A stretch of DNA of 64,000 bases, taken from an uncultured Pelagibacteraceae bacterium. Its GTDB lineage: Bacteria; Pseudomonadota; Alphaproteobacteria; Pelagibacterales; Pelagibacteraceae. Both the position numbers and the translations under genes were made by a program. The notes under the pieces were generated by a model. That model searched no databases. It saw nothing but the letters and a program-made list of their open reading frames with translations, and had not been told where the DNA came from. Of the stretch, positions 38,285 through 52,609 are shown one piece after another (positions within the stretch are counted from its first letter, which is position 1; the number at the start of each line of letters is the position of its first letter). Location of the stretch: positions 1 through 64,000 of the forward strand of contig CACNWU010000002.1 of assembly GCA_902624185.1 (NCBI GenBank). The letters run 5' to 3'.

Positions 38285-38745
38285 CAACTATTTAATAATT
38301 CTTTTATAATCGGACCTGCCTTAGCAAAATCAATTTCATCCGAATGGAGTTTTTTTAGTTCTCCCATAACTTTGCCCATATCTTTGACTGAATTTGCTCC
38401 CAACTTAGAAATTAATTCAGCACATATTTTTTTTGTTTCTTCATCTCCAAGCTGTTTAGGCAAAAAACTTGTCAAAATATTATATTCACTCTGTTCGACC
38501 TCTAAAAGATCTTTTCTGTTATTTTTTTCATAAATATCTATTGATTCGGCTCTTTGTTTGACCATTTTTTTTAGTAGCTTTTTAATATCATTATCGTCTG
38601 TCTCTTTTTTATCTGGACCAGATCTATTTAATATATCTAGATCCTTAATTGATGATAAAATTAACCTGTAAGTTGATATTTTTGATTTATCTTTGGCTTT
38701 TAAAGCATTTTTATATTCAGTTTCGATTGTTTCTTTTAATGGCAT
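38284..38745 (-). CDS. yqeY: GatB/YqeY domain protein
   Basis: 153 residues, the full length of the YqeY family, a helical domain related to the tail of the GatB amidotransferase subunit. Conserved S-T-Y-R-L-I-L-S-S-I-K, R-A-E-S-I-D-I-Y and L-P-K-Q-L segments are visible. Its exact role is unresolved; a link to tRNA-dependent amidation is presumed from the domain. It is the first gene of the dnaG-rpoD operon and is coupled to dnaG by an ATGA overlap. Confidence 0.9.
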   Translation of the reverse strand: MPLKETIETEYKNALKAKDKSKISTYRLILSSIKDLDILNRSGPDKKETDDNDIKKLLKKMVKQRAESIDIYEKNNRKDLLEVEQSEYNILTSFLPKQLGDEETKKICAELISKLGANSVKDMGKVMGELKKLHSDEIDFAKAGPIIKELLNS

Positions 38746-38871
38746 AATTTTTTAATCTACTTCAAAGATAAAAATGTTCAAAAGAAAAATTGTTTTTTTA
38801 CAATTTTATAATACATCTCTGTTGCGATAATAAATCAATTATTGTATTAACCTTTAACTTATGAGTTGTAA
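38746..38871. promoter_or_regulatory. Divergent yqeY/carA control region with an 8-bp palindrome
   Basis: The region holds a perfect inverted repeat, AAAATTGT (38786-38793) and ACAATTTT (38800-38807), separated by six T. A carA promoter candidate on the + strand is TTGCGA (38822-38827), 17 bases, TATTAA (38845-38850), with a start near 38857. Because both genes are transcribed away from the region, the palindrome is not a terminator for either and may be an operator. No other signal is clear. Confidence 0.4.
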
Positions 38872-40065
38872 TTGACAAAAAAAGTAAAAAAAACTAACTC
38901 AAAAAATTCACAAATTAACACAGGTATTTTAGTTCTTGAAAATAAGAAGATTTTTAAAGGAATTGGAATTGGCTTTCAAGGAGAAGCTACTGGTGAGGTT
39001 TGTTTTAATACTTCTTTAACCGGTTACCAAGAAATTATTTCTGATCCCTCTTATGCAGGTCAGATCATTAACTTTACATTTCCACATATTGGAAATGTTG
39101 GAACCAACAAAGAAGATATTGAGTCTGACAAAATCTGGACTAAGGGAGTAATCTTTAATTCTGAAATAACTTCTCCTTCAAATTATAGATCATTTTTACA
39201 TTTAGATTCCTGGCTAAAAAAAAATAAAATTGTTGGAATTACAGGATTAGACACAAGAAGTTTAACAAACTTTATTAGGGACAAAGGAGCGCCTAAAGGA
39301 ACAATCTCTTATTCAAAAAATGGAAAATTTAATATTAATAAGCTGGTGAATTCAACCATTAAATGGGGCGGATTAAAAAATCTTGATCTTGCAGAAACTG
39401 TAACAACCTCAAAAAACTTCATTTGGAAAGGCCTTAAAACTTGGAAAAAAGAAACAGGGTATAAAAAAAATATAAAAAATTCTTTTCATGTGGTTGCGAT
39501 TGATTATGGAATAAAAAAAAATATTTTAAGATATTTTTCTGAATTCAAGTGTAAAGTAACAGTTGTTTCTTGTAAAACTTCTGCAGAAAAAATATTAGAA
39601 CTAAAACCAGATGGAATATTTTTATCCAATGGCCCTGGTGATCCGGCAGCAACAGGAAAATATGCGATAGAAATACTTAATAAATTAATTAAAAAAAATT
39701 TACCTATATTTGGGATTTGTTTAGGTCACCAAATTTTAGCATTAGCCTTAGGTGGAAAAACAAAAAAAATGAAATTAGGACACAGAGGTGCAAACCATCC
39801 TGTAAAAAATTTAGTCCACGATAAAGTTGAAATCACCAGTCAAAATCATGGTTTTGTGGTAGTTGAAGAAAACTTGCCAAAAAAAATTGAGATAACTCAC
39901 AAATCTCTTTTTGATAATACCATTGAAGGGATAAGGCTTAAAAATAAACCAATATTTTCAGTACAATATCATCCAGAATCAAACCCTGGACCACAAGATA
40001 GTGTCTATTTGTTTCAAGAATTTATTAACAACATAAAAAAAAATGCCAAAAAGAAAAGATATTAA
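38872..40065 (+). CDS. carA: Carbamoyl-phosphate synthase small subunit
   Basis: 397 residues. CarA hydrolyses glutamine and channels ammonia to CarB for carbamoyl phosphate, used in pyrimidine and arginine synthesis. An N-terminal CPSase small domain is followed by a class I glutaminase with the nucleophile Cys in F-G-I-C-L-G-H-Q and the His-Glu pair in V-Q-Y-H-P-E-S. The start is a TTG at 38872, since the nearby ATG at 38861 meets a stop after four codons. It overlaps carB by 23 bp. Confidence 0.95.
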   Translation: MTKKVKKTNSKNSQINTGILVLENKKIFKGIGIGFQGEATGEVCFNTSLTGYQEIISDPSYAGQIINFTFPHIGNVGTNKEDIESDKIWTKGVIFNSEITSPSNYRSFLHLDSWLKKNKIVGITGLDTRSLTNFIRDKGAPKGTISYSKNGKFNINKLVNSTIKWGGLKNLDLAETVTTSKNFIWKGLKTWKKETGYKKNIKNSFHVVAIDYGIKKNILRYFSEFKCKVTVVSCKTSAEKILELKPDGIFLSNGPGDPAATGKYAIEILNKLIKKNLPIFGICLGHQILALALGGKTKKMKLGHRGANHPVKNLVHDKVEITSQNHGFVVVEENLPKKIEITHKSLFDNTIEGIRLKNKPIFSVQYHPESNPGPQDSVYLFQEFINNIKKNAKKKRY

Positions 40066-43000
40066 AAAAATATTAGTTGTAGGAGCTGGTCCAATTATCA
40101 TTGGTCAAGCGTGTGAGTTTGATTATTCAGGTACACAAGCTTGTAAAGCATTGAGAGACGAGGGTTATAAAGTAATTTTAATTAACTCAAATCCAGCAAC
40201 TATTATGACTGATCCTGATGTTGCAGATAAAACTTACATAGAGCCAATAACATTAGAGGTTTTAGAAAAAATTCTTTACAAAGAAAAACCAGATGCAATT
40301 CTACCAACAATGGGTGGTCAGACTGCACTTAATTTATCAATGGAAGCTGAGAAAAAAGGAATTCTAAAAAAATATAAGATTGAACTCATAGGGGCAAATT
40401 CTAAGGCAATCGCTAATGCGGAGGATAGGAAGAAATTTAGAAAAAATATGATCGATATTGGTTTAGATTTACCTAAGTCTGAAATTGTAAACAATATTAA
40501 TCAAGCATCAAAAGTTTTAAAAAAAATCGGTCTTCCAGCAATTATAAGACCTGCATTTACACTTGGAGGTCTCGGTGGCGGTATAGCCAAAAATAAAAAA
40601 GACTACTTCAAAATAATTAAAAGCGGGCTTCACGAGTCTCCAGTTAATCAGGTATTAGTTGAAGAATGTTTAGAAGGCTGGAAAGAATTTGAGATGGAAG
40701 TTGTGAGGGATAAAAAAGATAACTGTATCATCATCTGCTCAATCGAAAATGTTGATCCAATGGGAATACATACTGGTGACTCTGTAACTGTTGCTCCAGC
40801 GCTTACATTGACTGATAAAGAATACCAAGTAATGAGAAATGCTTCTATTGCGTGCTTAAGAAAAATTGGGGTTGAGACAGGTGGATCAAATGTTCAATTT
40901 GCAATCAATCCTAAGAATGGCCGAATGGTTGTAATTGAAATGAACCCAAGAGTATCAAGATCTTCAGCACTTGCATCAAAAGCTACTGGATTTCCAATAG
41001 CAAAGGTAGCAGCAAAACTTGCAGTTGGTTACACTTTGGATGAATTAAAAAATGAAATCACCAAAATAACACCTGCCTCATTTGAACCAAGTATTGATTA
41101 TGTGGTAACAAAAATTCCAAGATTTACTTTTGAAAAATTTTCGACTTCTCCAGCAACTCTTGGCACATCAATGAAATCAGTTGGCGAAGCGATGGCTATA
41201 GGAAGAAATTTTAAAGAGTCTCTTCAAAAAGCATTAGTATCTCTTGAAACTGGTTTTTCAGGATTAGATAGAGTATTTAATTTAAATAAAAAACAAATTG
41301 AAAAAAAGCTAAAAGAAAATATTCCCAATAAACTTTTACTAGTTGCAGAGGCCATTAGAAAAAAAATTAATTTAAAAAGAGTATTTGTGTTATCGAAAAT
41401 TGATCCATGGTTTTTGGAACAAATCAAAGAAATAGTAGACAATGAAATCAAGATTAAAGTCAAGGGATTGCCCAAAAATTTTAATGAATTCAATAGAATA
41501 AAATCAATAGGTTTTTCTGATAAAAAATTAGCAGAATTAACAAATACATCTGAAGATTTAATAAGACAAAAAAGAACTGCTCTTAAAATTTTACCAGTAT
41601 TTAAAAAAGTTGATACATGTGCGGCTGAATTTAAATCGTTCACACCTTATATGTACTCAACATATCAGCGAAATTTCTCAATTAATTCAGAATGTGAAGC
41701 AGATCCATCAACTAAGAAAAAGATTATTATTCTAGGCGGTGGTCCTAATAGGATTGGACAAGGAATAGAATTTGACTATTGCTGCTGCCAAGCGAGTTTT
41801 TCATTAAAAGAGGCTGGATTTGAAACGATTATGGTAAATTGTAATCCTGAAACTGTTTCAACAGACTATGATACAAGTGATCGATTATATTTTGAGCCAC
41901 TTAAAGAGGAATATGTTTTTAATATAATTAAGAAAGAAAAAGAAAAAGGAAACTTAGTTGGAATTATTACTCAATTTGGTGGCCAAACTCCCATCAAGCT
42001 AGCTAAATTTTTACATGATAATAAACTGCCAATTTTAGGAACACAATATTCATCAATTGATTTAGCAGAAGACAGAGATAGATTTAGAAATCTACTTAAT
42101 AAGTTAAAACTGAAGCAGGCTAAAAGCGGGATTGCCAAAACTTTTAAACAAGCAATTCAAATAGCGGAAAACATTGGCTTACCATTATTAGTTAGACCTT
42201 CCTATGTTTTAGGTGGAAGAGCAATGGAAATCGTTCACGAAAAAAGTCAACTAAAAAAATTTGTTGTGGAAGCATTTAAAGCTGCTGAAACAAATCCTAT
42301 TCTTATTGATAAATTTATTGATCATGCGATGGAAGTTGATGTCGATGCAATATCTGATGGAAAACAAGTTCATGTAGCAGGTATTATGCAACATATAGAG
42401 GAGGCTGGTATACACTCTGGAGACTCTGCATGTAGCTTGCCACCAGTATCTATTAAACCATATTTGCTTAAAGAAATTGAAAATCAAACTAAAAAACTTG
42501 CTTTAGCTTTAAAAGTTAAAGGTTTAATGAATATTCAATTTGCAATCAAAAAAGATGAAATCTATGTGATTGAGGTCAATCCAAGAGCTAGCCGGACTGT
42601 GCCATTTGTTTCAAAAGCTAAAGGTTTACCGCTTGCCAAAATTGCCTCAAGAGTTATGGCAGGAGAAATGTTATCCAGATTTAGTCTTAAAGATAGGTCA
42701 AAAGGTATGTATGCAGTTAAAGAAGCTGTTTTTCCTTTTAACAAATTTCCTAAAAGTGATTTGCTCTTAGGACCTGAAATGAAGTCAACTGGAGAAGTTA
42801 TGGGATTTGATAAAAATTTTGGGATGGCATTTGCTAAAAGTCAAATAGCGTCTGCTAATTCCTTACCAAAACAAGGATTAGCATTTATATCATTAAAGGA
42901 TTCTCATAAAGATGAAGGGATAGAATTAGCAAAAAAATTGATAAAATTGAAATTTAGATTGTGTGCCACTAGGGGAACAGCTGAATATATAAAAAAACAT

Positions 43001-43270
43001 CATATGAAATGTAAAATTATCAATAAAGTCAGCAGTGGATCGCCTCATATAGTTGATATTTTAAATTCAAAAAAAATCGCTCTTGTAATCAATACAGGCG
43101 GTGGAAATAGCGAGCATAGACTAAATGATGCTATTGCACTTAGAAGAGCGACAATCAAAAATAAAGTCCCATATTGTACAAATATGTCAACAGCGCTTGC
43201 ATGTATTGAGGGAATAAAGTCGCTCAAAACGAAAAAAATTGAAATATGCTCCCTGCAGGACATTAAATAA
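40043..43270 (+). CDS. carB: Carbamoyl-phosphate synthase large subunit
   Basis: 1075 residues, full length. Two homologous ATP-grasp halves are visible, beginning [14 protein letters not shown] near residue 9 and [13 protein letters not shown] near residue 565, each with E-M-N-P-R-V-S-R-S or [11 protein letters not shown]-terminal MGS-like allosteric domain with T-R-G-T-A-E and N-T-G-G-G follows. It is an operon with carA. The dihydroorotase-like gene at the left edge may act in the same pyrimidine pathway. Confidence 0.97.
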   Translation: MPKRKDIKKILVVGAGPIIIGQACEFDYSGTQACKALRDEGYKVILINSNPATIMTDPDVADKTYIEPITLEVLEKILYKEKPDAILPTMGGQTALNLSMEAEKKGILKKYKIELIGANSKAIANAEDRKKFRKNMIDIGLDLPKSEIVNNINQASKVLKKIGLPAIIRPAFTLGGLGGGIAKNKKDYFKIIKSGLHESPVNQVLVEECLEGWKEFEMEVVRDKKDNCIIICSIENVDPMGIHTGDSVTVAPALTLTDKEYQVMRNASIACLRKIGVETGGSNVQFAINPKNGRMVVIEMNPRVSRSSALASKATGFPIAKVAAKLAVGYTLDELKNEITKITPASFEPSIDYVVTKIPRFTFEKFSTSPATLGTSMKSVGEAMAIGRNFKESLQKALVSLETGFSGLDRVFNLNKKQIEKKLKENIPNKLLLVAEAIRKKINLKRVFVLSKIDPWFLEQIKEIVDNEIKIKVKGLPKNFNEFNRIKSIGFSDKKLAELTNTSEDLIRQKRTALKILPVFKKVDTCAAEFKSFTPYMYSTYQRNFSINSECEADPSTKKKIIILGGGPNRIGQGIEFDYCCCQASFSLKEAGFETIMVNCNPETVSTDYDTSDRLYFEPLKEEYVFNIIKKEKEKGNLVGIITQFGGQTPIKLAKFLHDNKLPILGTQYSSIDLAEDRDRFRNLLNKLKLKQAKSGIAKTFKQAIQIAENIGLPLLVRPSYVLGGRAMEIVHEKSQLKKFVVEAFKAAETNPILIDKFIDHAMEVDVDAISDGKQVHVAGIMQHIEEAGIHSGDSACSLPPVSIKPYLLKEIENQTKKLALALKVKGLMNIQFAIKKDEIYVIEVNPRASRTVPFVSKAKGLPLAKIASRVMAGEMLSRFSLKDRSKGMYAVKEAVFPFNKFPKSDLLLGPEMKSTGEVMGFDKNFGMAFAKSQIASANSLPKQGLAFISLKDSHKDEGIELAKKLIKLKFRLCATRGTAEYIKKHHMKCKIINKVSSGSPHIVDILNSKKIALVINTGGGNSEHRLNDAIALRRATIKNKVPYCTNMSTALACIEGIKSLKTKKIEICSLQDIK

Positions 43271-43389
43271 TTTAATTTTCAATTAAGAGTTGAGATTATT
43301 TACACAATCAAAAGTTGAAGATTTTTTAAAATTTAAAAATATTTTATTTTCTAAAACGTCAATTGATATGTAGTTTGAATATAAAATAT
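43271..43389. other. 119-bp spacer after carB, nothing recognised
   Basis: Very A+T-rich and without a tRNA fold, strong hairpin or convincing promoter. A 27-codon frame from TTG 43291 ends in TAG and is not convincing. Confidence 0.3.
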
Positions 43390-43647
43390 ATGAGTTCGGA
43401 AGTTCACAAATATATAGAAAATGCTTTAGAGAAAAGAGAAAGTTTATTTAATGCAGATGTAATAAATTTTCCAAAAGAACAAAAAATAAGCAAAACAGAG
43501 AAATCAGAAACAAATAAAAATTATGTTTGGAAACTTTACGATAAATCTAATCTAAATGAAGATGGAGATCAGTTAAATGCAGTAATAGGTATCTGTTTTA
43601 TGTTTACTGTTCTTACCTTATTAGGATTATACTCCACTTTCTTATAA
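43390..43647 (+). CDS. Small tail-anchored membrane protein of unknown function
   Basis: 85 residues from the ATG at 43390; an in-frame codon 27 bases upstream would add an unconvincing extension. The first 60 residues are charged and hydrophilic (E-N-A-L-E-K-R-E-S-L, then Lys/Glu-rich). The last 20 residues are one hydrophobic helix (V-I-G-I-C-F-M-F-T-V-L-T-L-L-G-L-Y), giving a C-terminal membrane anchor. I do not recognise a family. It sits alone between carB and a convergent oxygenase-like gene. Confidence 0.6.
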   Translation: MSSEVHKYIENALEKRESLFNADVINFPKEQKISKTEKSETNKNYVWKLYDKSNLNEDGDQLNAVIGICFMFTVLTLLGLYSTFL

Positions 43648-43655
43648 AATATTTT

Positions 43656-44318
43656 CTACTCAACTTTCCAATCGGTAGGAAAAGTTACATAATTAACCTG
43701 AATACAACGTCTTTCTTTAATAATTTTTTTTTTTTCCATTCCATGCCAAGTATTTGGTCCACTAGTAAAAAAATAACCATAATTATGTTTATAAGGAACT
43801 GTTTTTACTTTTTCTAATTTTTCATTGTAAAAATCTGTTCCAAGATCCTGGGACTCATTAGAAGTATTCACAAAAATTAATCCGGACATCAATTTTTCCT
43901 TAATATCACAGTGTGGTTTTAACCAAAACCCTTCTCTATCACATATAACTTCTAATCTTACATATGAATTTTCTAAATTTTTATTAATCATTTTTGATAT
44001 TGTTTTGTGTGTCTTTTTTGATTGAAGCTCCTTTATAAATTTTACTAAATTTGGAAATTGTGATTCATTTTCTCTCGTAATAAAGCATCTAAACTTTATT
44101 GCTTTACCTCCTGATGCAATTCCCTTTCTAAATTCAGCAGCACCACCGTCTATAGCTCTTGTACCATCGTAATTAAGATTGTGTTTACTTACATCCGGAA
44201 TATCTGCATTTATAATTTCTTCAATTGCCTCCTCACTCAAAGCATTATTATATTCCCAATGGTCAAAAGGAAATTCATATTTTTTTGATTGATTTAAAAT
44301 AGAATTAAGAAAAGTCAT
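43656..44318 (-). CDS. 2-oxoglutarate/Fe(II)-dependent oxygenase-like protein
   Basis: 220 residues. A double-stranded beta-helix oxygenase is suggested by H-C-D near residue 135 (the HxD iron motif) and a later W-H-G-M ... R-R-C-I-Q-V-N-Y segment that supplies the distal His and the 2-oxoglutarate-binding Arg. The protein resembles small prolyl-hydroxylase-like oxygenases of marine bacteria. Its start overlaps the ELM1-family gene by 14 bp, so the two are probably coupled. The substrate is unknown; a glycan or surface-associated target is only a guess from the neighbour. Confidence 0.65.
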   Translation of the reverse strand: MTFLNSILNQSKKYEFPFDHWEYNNALSEEAIEEIINADIPDVSKHNLNYDGTRAIDGGAAEFRKGIASGGKAIKFRCFITRENESQFPNLVKFIKELQSKKTHKTISKMINKNLENSYVRLEVICDREGFWLKPHCDIKEKLMSGLIFVNTSNESQDLGTDFYNEKLEKVKTVPYKHNYGYFFTSGPNTWHGMEKKKIIKERRCIQVNYVTFPTDWKVE

Positions 44319-45255
44319 AATTTTTTAATTGTCCTTTTATATAGCTTGATATTTTGTAAGTTTCATTAAGTTTTTCATAATTCCATTTATCAACAGAATT
44401 TTCTAAATCTTTTATAATATTTAATGATTTAAATAGTTTAAAAAAATTTTTAAACCTGTCATTTTTCTTAGTACTGGGCATTTGGGCAACATATATTGGT
44501 TTTCCTGTCATTGCCGCTTCAGAAATCATTGAGGTTGAGTCACATGTCACGACTATATGGTCTGCTATCCCTAAAGCTGAGAGATAGGCTTTCTTATCAA
44601 TTTCCGTAACAATTATTTGATTTTGATCGAAGAAGTTTTTTGCTTTATCAATTATTTTCTTTGGGGTTCTCATTGAGGGAATAAAAATTAATTGATAACC
44701 ATTATTTATAAAATTATTTTTAATTTTCAAAAAAATATCCCCTAAAATCTTATCATTATAGTCGTAGTATTTATTTGGTCCTCCAACGATAAAGCTGATT
44801 ACCTTTTCTTTTATAACTTTAGGTTTTAAATAATTCTTATTTTCATTAAGGTCTTTATTGCTCAAATAATGTATTGCTCCTTTAGTTGTTAAAACATTTA
44901 TTCCTTTTAACTGATCATGTTCTGGGGCTACCACATAATCAAAATTATGTAATGAAACTTTTGGATCCTGAATATGAATGTTCATTATTTTACTTTTAAA
45001 CTTTCTTTTTAAATAAATTGAGGGAATTACACTTTTTCTTCCACACGATATGACAATATTAAAATCGTCACTAATATCATTTTTAAAAACAAAGTTGTTT
45101 ACTGGAGTAAAATTAGGTGGGATCAGTTTCCAAAAATCATTAAGTTCAATTTTTTCGTGTATAAATTCTATATCTAAGGCTTTTGCTAATCCCTCCACTT
45201 GGCTAATCATGCCATGCATTCCCTCGGTCAATAATATACCTTTTAATTTAGTCAT
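44305..45255 (-). CDS. ELM1/GtrOC1-family putative glycosyltransferase
   Basis: 316 residues matching the Mito_fiss_Elm1 (DUF1022) family by I-S-C-G-R-K-S, I-Q-D-P-K-V ... F-D-Y-V-V-A-P-E-H-D, V-G-G-P-N-K and V-T-C-D-S-T-S-M-I-S-E-A ... G-K-P-I-Y-V. The plant member acts in mitochondrial fission. Bacterial members have a GT-B-like fold and are thought to be glycosyltransferases. It is divergent from trxB with only 21 bp between starts, and translationally coupled to the oxygenase downstream. Confidence 0.82.
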   Translation of the reverse strand: MTKLKGILLTEGMHGMISQVEGLAKALDIEFIHEKIELNDFWKLIPPNFTPVNNFVFKNDISDDFNIVISCGRKSVIPSIYLKRKFKSKIMNIHIQDPKVSLHNFDYVVAPEHDQLKGINVLTTKGAIHYLSNKDLNENKNYLKPKVIKEKVISFIVGGPNKYYDYNDKILGDIFLKIKNNFINNGYQLIFIPSMRTPKKIIDKAKNFFDQNQIIVTEIDKKAYLSALGIADHIVVTCDSTSMISEAAMTGKPIYVAQMPSTKKNDRFKNFFKLFKSLNIIKDLENSVDKWNYEKLNETYKISSYIKGQLKNYDFS

Positions 45256-45276
45256 TTATCACTATATAGCTCTCAT

Positions 45277-46221
45277 ATGAGTCAAAATCCAACTAAACAC
45301 ACAAAAGTGTTAATAATTGGATCCGGACCTGCCGGATACACAGCAGCTGTGTATGCTGCTAGGGCAATGTTAAAACCGATTTTAGTTTATGGGGCTCAAC
45401 CAGGAGGACAATTAACAACGACTACTGATGTAGAAAATTATCCAGGATTTTCAGATGTCATACAAGGTCCATGGCTAATGGATCAAATGAAAGATCAAGC
45501 AAAAGCTGTTGGAACTGAAATGATAGAAGATCATATTGGATCAGTAAATTTAAAAACAACCCCTTTTGAGGCAATAGGAGATGGTGGGCAAAAATACACA
45601 GCGGATAGTATTATAATTTCTACAGGTGCACAGGCAAGATGGTTAAATATAAAATCTGAGCAGGAATTTAGAGGCTTTGGTGTTTCGGCTTGTGCCACAT
45701 GTGATGGTTTTTTTTTTAAAGATAAAGAAGTTGCTGTTGTTGGTGGAGGTAATGCAGCAGTGGAAGAAGCAATGTTTTTAACAAAATTTGCTTCAAAAGT
45801 TAAACTTATTCATAGAAGAGATAGTTTGAGAGCTGAAAAACTACTTCAAAAAAAATTAATGGATAATAAAAAAATAGAAATTATTTGGGACTCTGTTGTA
45901 GAAGATGTTGTAGGTGACCAGGAGCCAAAGAATGTAAAAGGTATTAAAATAAAAAATGTTAAAACTAACAAAGTCGATGAAATTAAGCTTGATGGATTAT
46001 TTATCGCTATTGGCCACGACCCTGCTACACAATTATTCAAAGATCAACTTAAAATGGATAACGAGGGTTATTTAATAACAAAACCTGACTCCACTGAGAC
46101 AAATGTTCCAGGAGTTTACGCAGCTGGTGATGTAAAAGATAAAACATTTAGACAAGCAGTAACTGCAGCTGGAATGGGTTGTATGGCAGCGCTAGAAGCT
46201 GAAAAATTTTTATCTCATTAA
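45277..46221 (+). CDS. trxB: Thioredoxin reductase
   Basis: 314 residues, a flavoprotein that reduces thioredoxin with NADPH. FAD motif G-S-G-P-A-G-Y-T-A-A near the N-terminus, redox pair C-A-T-C in the S-A-C-A-T-C-D-G-F motif, NADPH loop G-G-G-N-A-A-V-E-E-A and C-terminal A-A-G-D-V are all in place. It ends 2 bp before the convergent aminotransferase stop. Confidence 0.96.
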   Translation: MSQNPTKHTKVLIIGSGPAGYTAAVYAARAMLKPILVYGAQPGGQLTTTTDVENYPGFSDVIQGPWLMDQMKDQAKAVGTEMIEDHIGSVNLKTTPFEAIGDGGQKYTADSIIISTGAQARWLNIKSEQEFRGFGVSACATCDGFFFKDKEVAVVGGGNAAVEEAMFLTKFASKVKLIHRRDSLRAEKLLQKKLMDNKKIEIIWDSVVEDVVGDQEPKNVKGIKIKNVKTNKVDEIKLDGLFIAIGHDPATQLFKDQLKMDNEGYLITKPDSTETNVPGVYAAGDVKDKTFRQAVTAAGMGCMAALEAEKFLSH

Positions 46222-46222
46222 T

Positions 46223-49602
<3,380 letters not shown>

Positions 49603-49621
<19 letters not shown>

Positions 49622-50358
49622 TAATTACTGGTGGAGCTACAAGAATAGGAGCTGCAATTGCAGAGAAATTGTCTGGTCCAAATGTGGAAATAACCATTCA
49701 TTTCAATAAATCAAAATCTAAAGCAGAGAGTTTAAAGAAAAAATTACAAAAATTTGGTACAATAGTTTACTTAATCAACGGTGATTTAAGTAAAGAAAGA
49801 GACGTACATAAAATAATTAAATTCTCTAAATCAAAAATGAAATTTTTTGATTGCTTAATAAATAATGCTTCATTATTTGAAAACGATAAATTGGAAAATT
49901 TTACCTCTAAGAGCTGGGAAAATCATATTTCTATAAATCTCAAGGCACCTGCTCTTTTATCTAAAGAATTTTCAAAAAATATAAGAGGTAAAAATAACAA
50001 TATTATTAATATAATTGATCAAAGAATTTTTAAATTAACTCCATATTTCTTCTCATATACATTAAGTAAAACAGGTCTTTATACTTTAACCAAAACTAGT
50101 GCAATGAGCCTTTCACCTAACATAAGAGTTAATGGAATAGCGCCTGGACCGACAATAAAAAATAAAAGACAATCGGAAAAACATTTTAAAAGTCAATTTT
50201 TAGCAACTCCACTTAAACAACAAGTGGATGTAAATGAGATTTGTAATGCAGTTGACTTTTTTATAAAAAACAGCTCTATTACAGGCCAAGTTTTGGCAAT
50301 AGATAGTGGTCAAAGCTTAAATTGGCAAACACCTGATATAATTAAAGGTAAAGAATGA
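49603..50358 (+). CDS. Short-chain dehydrogenase, pteridine-reductase-like (FolM type)
   Basis: 251 residues from a GTG at 49603 inside the 3' end of uvrB. NADP-binding T-G-G-A-T-R-I-G (the TGGxxRxG form typical of pteridine reductases), N-N-A-S, the Y-T-L-S-K catalytic pair and G-I-A-P-G-P are visible. The next gene, folB, makes dihydroneopterin aldolase, which supports a dihydrofolate/dihydromonapterin reductase role. A plain SDR oxidoreductase cannot be excluded. It overlaps folB as GTAAAGAATGA, by 4 bp. Confidence 0.8.
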
Positions 50359-50780
50359 AAAAAAATACTTTAAAGATTGTTAAAATAGATAAAAACAAGA
50401 GCTTATTTAATTACGAGAAAAAAATTCTAATTAATGATCTTATTTTAGATTTAAAACTTGGATATTATGATTTTGAAAAAGAAAAAGCACAAAAAGTAAA
50501 ATTTAGTTTAGAAATTGATTATCAAGACAAAAAACCTTCAAATGATAAAGATCTTAGATCAATAGTTAATTATGCAACTATTGTTAAATTAATTAAGAAA
50601 CTTATTAAAAAGAAACACTATAATTTCTTAGAAACTTTAGCGGAAGCTGTTTTTGATGAACTATTTAAAGATAAAAGAATAGGTAAAATAATGTTAAAAA
50701 TTGAAAAACTAGAAATTCTAAAAGAATGTTCGTCTGTTGGTATTCAAATTACCAAAAAAAGAAGTCATGATAAGTACTGA
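50355..50780 (+). CDS. folB: Dihydroneopterin aldolase
   Basis: 141 residues. The family core is [23 protein letters not shown] in parts, then V-N-Y-A-T-I, a Y-N-F-L-E-T-L-A-E helix with the conserved E-T-L-A-E, and a final K-L-E-I strand. FolB cleaves 7,8-dihydroneopterin in folate synthesis. The N-terminal 20 residues are a basic extension. It overlaps uvrC by 14 bp. Confidence 0.85.
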   Translation: MKKNTLKIVKIDKNKSLFNYEKKILINDLILDLKLGYYDFEKEKAQKVKFSLEIDYQDKKPSNDKDLRSIVNYATIVKLIKKLIKKKHYNFLETLAEAVFDELFKDKRIGKIMLKIEKLEILKECSSVGIQITKKRSHDKY

Positions 50781-52602
50781 AGTTGGAAAAGAAGTAATAA
50801 AAAAAGAACTCCCATTAATTCCTAAATTACCAGGCGTTTATCGAATGTTAAATAATAAAGGAGATATCCTTTATGTTGGAAAAGCAAAAAATTTACCTAA
50901 CAGACTTAAAAGTTATGTCTCTGAAAAAAATCATATTATTCGCACTGAAAGAATGTTGTCTCAAACTGTAAAACTTGAAATTACAACAACTACAAATGAA
51001 AGTGAGGCGTTGTTATTAGAAGCTAATTTAATCAAAAAACATAAACCAAAATTTAATATTTTATTAAAAGATGATAAATCATTTCCCTATATTTTTATTT
51101 CTGAACATGAATTCCCAAGAATAGAAAGGCATAGAGGTGCAAAAAATAAACCAGGTAAATATTATGGGCCTTTTGCAAGTTCACTTGCTGTTAACAGTGC
51201 AATAAAAACTCTTCAAAGAATATTTTTGTTGAGATCATGCACTGATAAACAGGTAGAGGCAGGAGATAAAACTTGTTTTAATTATTTCTTAAAAAGATGC
51301 GCTGGTCCTTGTGGTGGAAAGGTAAGTAAAGAGGATTATGCTAAATTAGTAGAAGCGGCTGATGAGTTTTTGAGCAAAGGTCGTTCTAGAAAGATACAAC
51401 AAACACTTTCATCACAAATGGAAAATGCAAGTGAAGAATTAGATTTTGAAAAGGCCGCGATAGTAAGAGACAAAATAAAATCTTTAAATATTATTCAATC
51501 ATCTTTAACAATTAGTGATGTAAATTTGACTGAAGCAGATGTAATTGCTGGATACAAAGAGTCGGGAAAAACTTGTATTCAAGTATTTTTCTATAGATCA
51601 AAACAAAATTGGGGTAATCAAGCTTTTTTTCCAAAACATGACCCTGACGAAAAACTAAATAATATTTTGAACTCTTTTGTATCTCAATTCTATGAAAATA
51701 AAGCTGTTCCAAAATCGATAATACTCAGTGAAGAAATCTGGGAAAGAAAATTGATAGAGGAAACACTTTCAAAAAAAGAAAATAAACAAATAAATATTTC
51801 AATTGCAAAAAAAGGCTCAAAACTAAAAGTCATAAATCTTGCGCTTAAAAATGCTAAAAATAGTTTAAACAGAAACCTCTACGAAAGTCAGAATAATAAA
51901 GAGTTATTAGATAAAATTGCAAAGAAATTTAAGATTGAAAATAGCATTGGTCTTATTGAAGTATATGACAACAGTCATATTCAAGGAACTAATAGTGTTG
52001 GTGCCTTAATTACTTATGGTGAGGAAGGTTTTATAAAAAAAAGATATAGAAAATTTAATATTAAAAATGAAAACTTCAAACAAGACGATTACGGCATGAT
52101 AAGAGAAGTTTTAGGAAGAAGGTTTAAACGTGCAATACAAGAAAAAGGCAATTATCTTACATTTCCAGACCTAGTTTTAATTGATGGTGGAAAAGGGCAA
52201 TATTCATCAGCTAGAGAAACTTTAAATGAATTAGGATTAAATGAAATTCCAGTAGTAGCTATTGCAAAAGGAAAATTTAGAAATAAAGGAGATGAAACTT
52301 TTTTTCACAACGGAAAAGAGTTTAAATTCACCAAAAATGACCCTACCCTATTTTTTTTGCAAAGGGTGCGTGATGAAGCACATAGATTTGCAATAAGTGC
52401 ACATAGAGCAAAAAGAAAAAAAGGAATAAGTAGATCTTTACTAGATCAAATAGAAGGTATTGGTTCCATTCGAAAAAGAGCGTTATTAAACCATTTTGGA
52501 TCAGCTAGAGCTGTTGAATCAGCAAGTCTAGATGAAATCAAATCGGTTGAAGGTGTAGAAGAAAAAGTTGCAAAAAAGATATATAATTTCTTTCACGAAT
52601 AA
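50767..52602 (+). CDS. uvrC: Excinuclease ABC subunit UvrC
   Basis: 611 residues from the ATG at 50767; an in-frame TTG 30 bases earlier is less likely. UvrC makes both incisions in excision repair. N-terminal GIY-YIG nuclease (P-G-V-Y-R-M ... [10 protein letters not shown]), Cys-rich D-K ... C-F-N-Y ... R-C-A-G-P-C, UVR motif ([11 protein letters not shown]), RNase H-like domain ([18 protein letters not shown]) and C-terminal HhH repeats are all seen. Confidence 0.96.
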   Translation: MISTEVGKEVIKKELPLIPKLPGVYRMLNNKGDILYVGKAKNLPNRLKSYVSEKNHIIRTERMLSQTVKLEITTTTNESEALLLEANLIKKHKPKFNILLKDDKSFPYIFISEHEFPRIERHRGAKNKPGKYYGPFASSLAVNSAIKTLQRIFLLRSCTDKQVEAGDKTCFNYFLKRCAGPCGGKVSKEDYAKLVEAADEFLSKGRSRKIQQTLSSQMENASEELDFEKAAIVRDKIKSLNIIQSSLTISDVNLTEADVIAGYKESGKTCIQVFFYRSKQNWGNQAFFPKHDPDEKLNNILNSFVSQFYENKAVPKSIILSEEIWERKLIEETLSKKENKQINISIAKKGSKLKVINLALKNAKNSLNRNLYESQNNKELLDKIAKKFKIENSIGLIEVYDNSHIQGTNSVGALITYGEEGFIKKRYRKFNIKNENFKQDDYGMIREVLGRRFKRAIQEKGNYLTFPDLVLIDGGKGQYSSARETLNELGLNEIPVVAIAKGKFRNKGDETFFHNGKEFKFTKNDPTLFFLQRVRDEAHRFAISAHRAKRKKGISRSLLDQIEGIGSIRKRALLNHFGSARAVESASLDEIKSVEGVEEKVAKKIYNFFHE

Positions 52603-52609
52603 AAATATT

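Noticed and set aside
38786..38807. Reading the palindrome as a transcription terminator
   Set aside because: Both flanking genes are transcribed away from it, so it terminates neither.
43291..43374. 27-codon frame in the carB downstream gap
   Set aside because: TTG start, no clear ribosome-binding site, composition no different from spacer.
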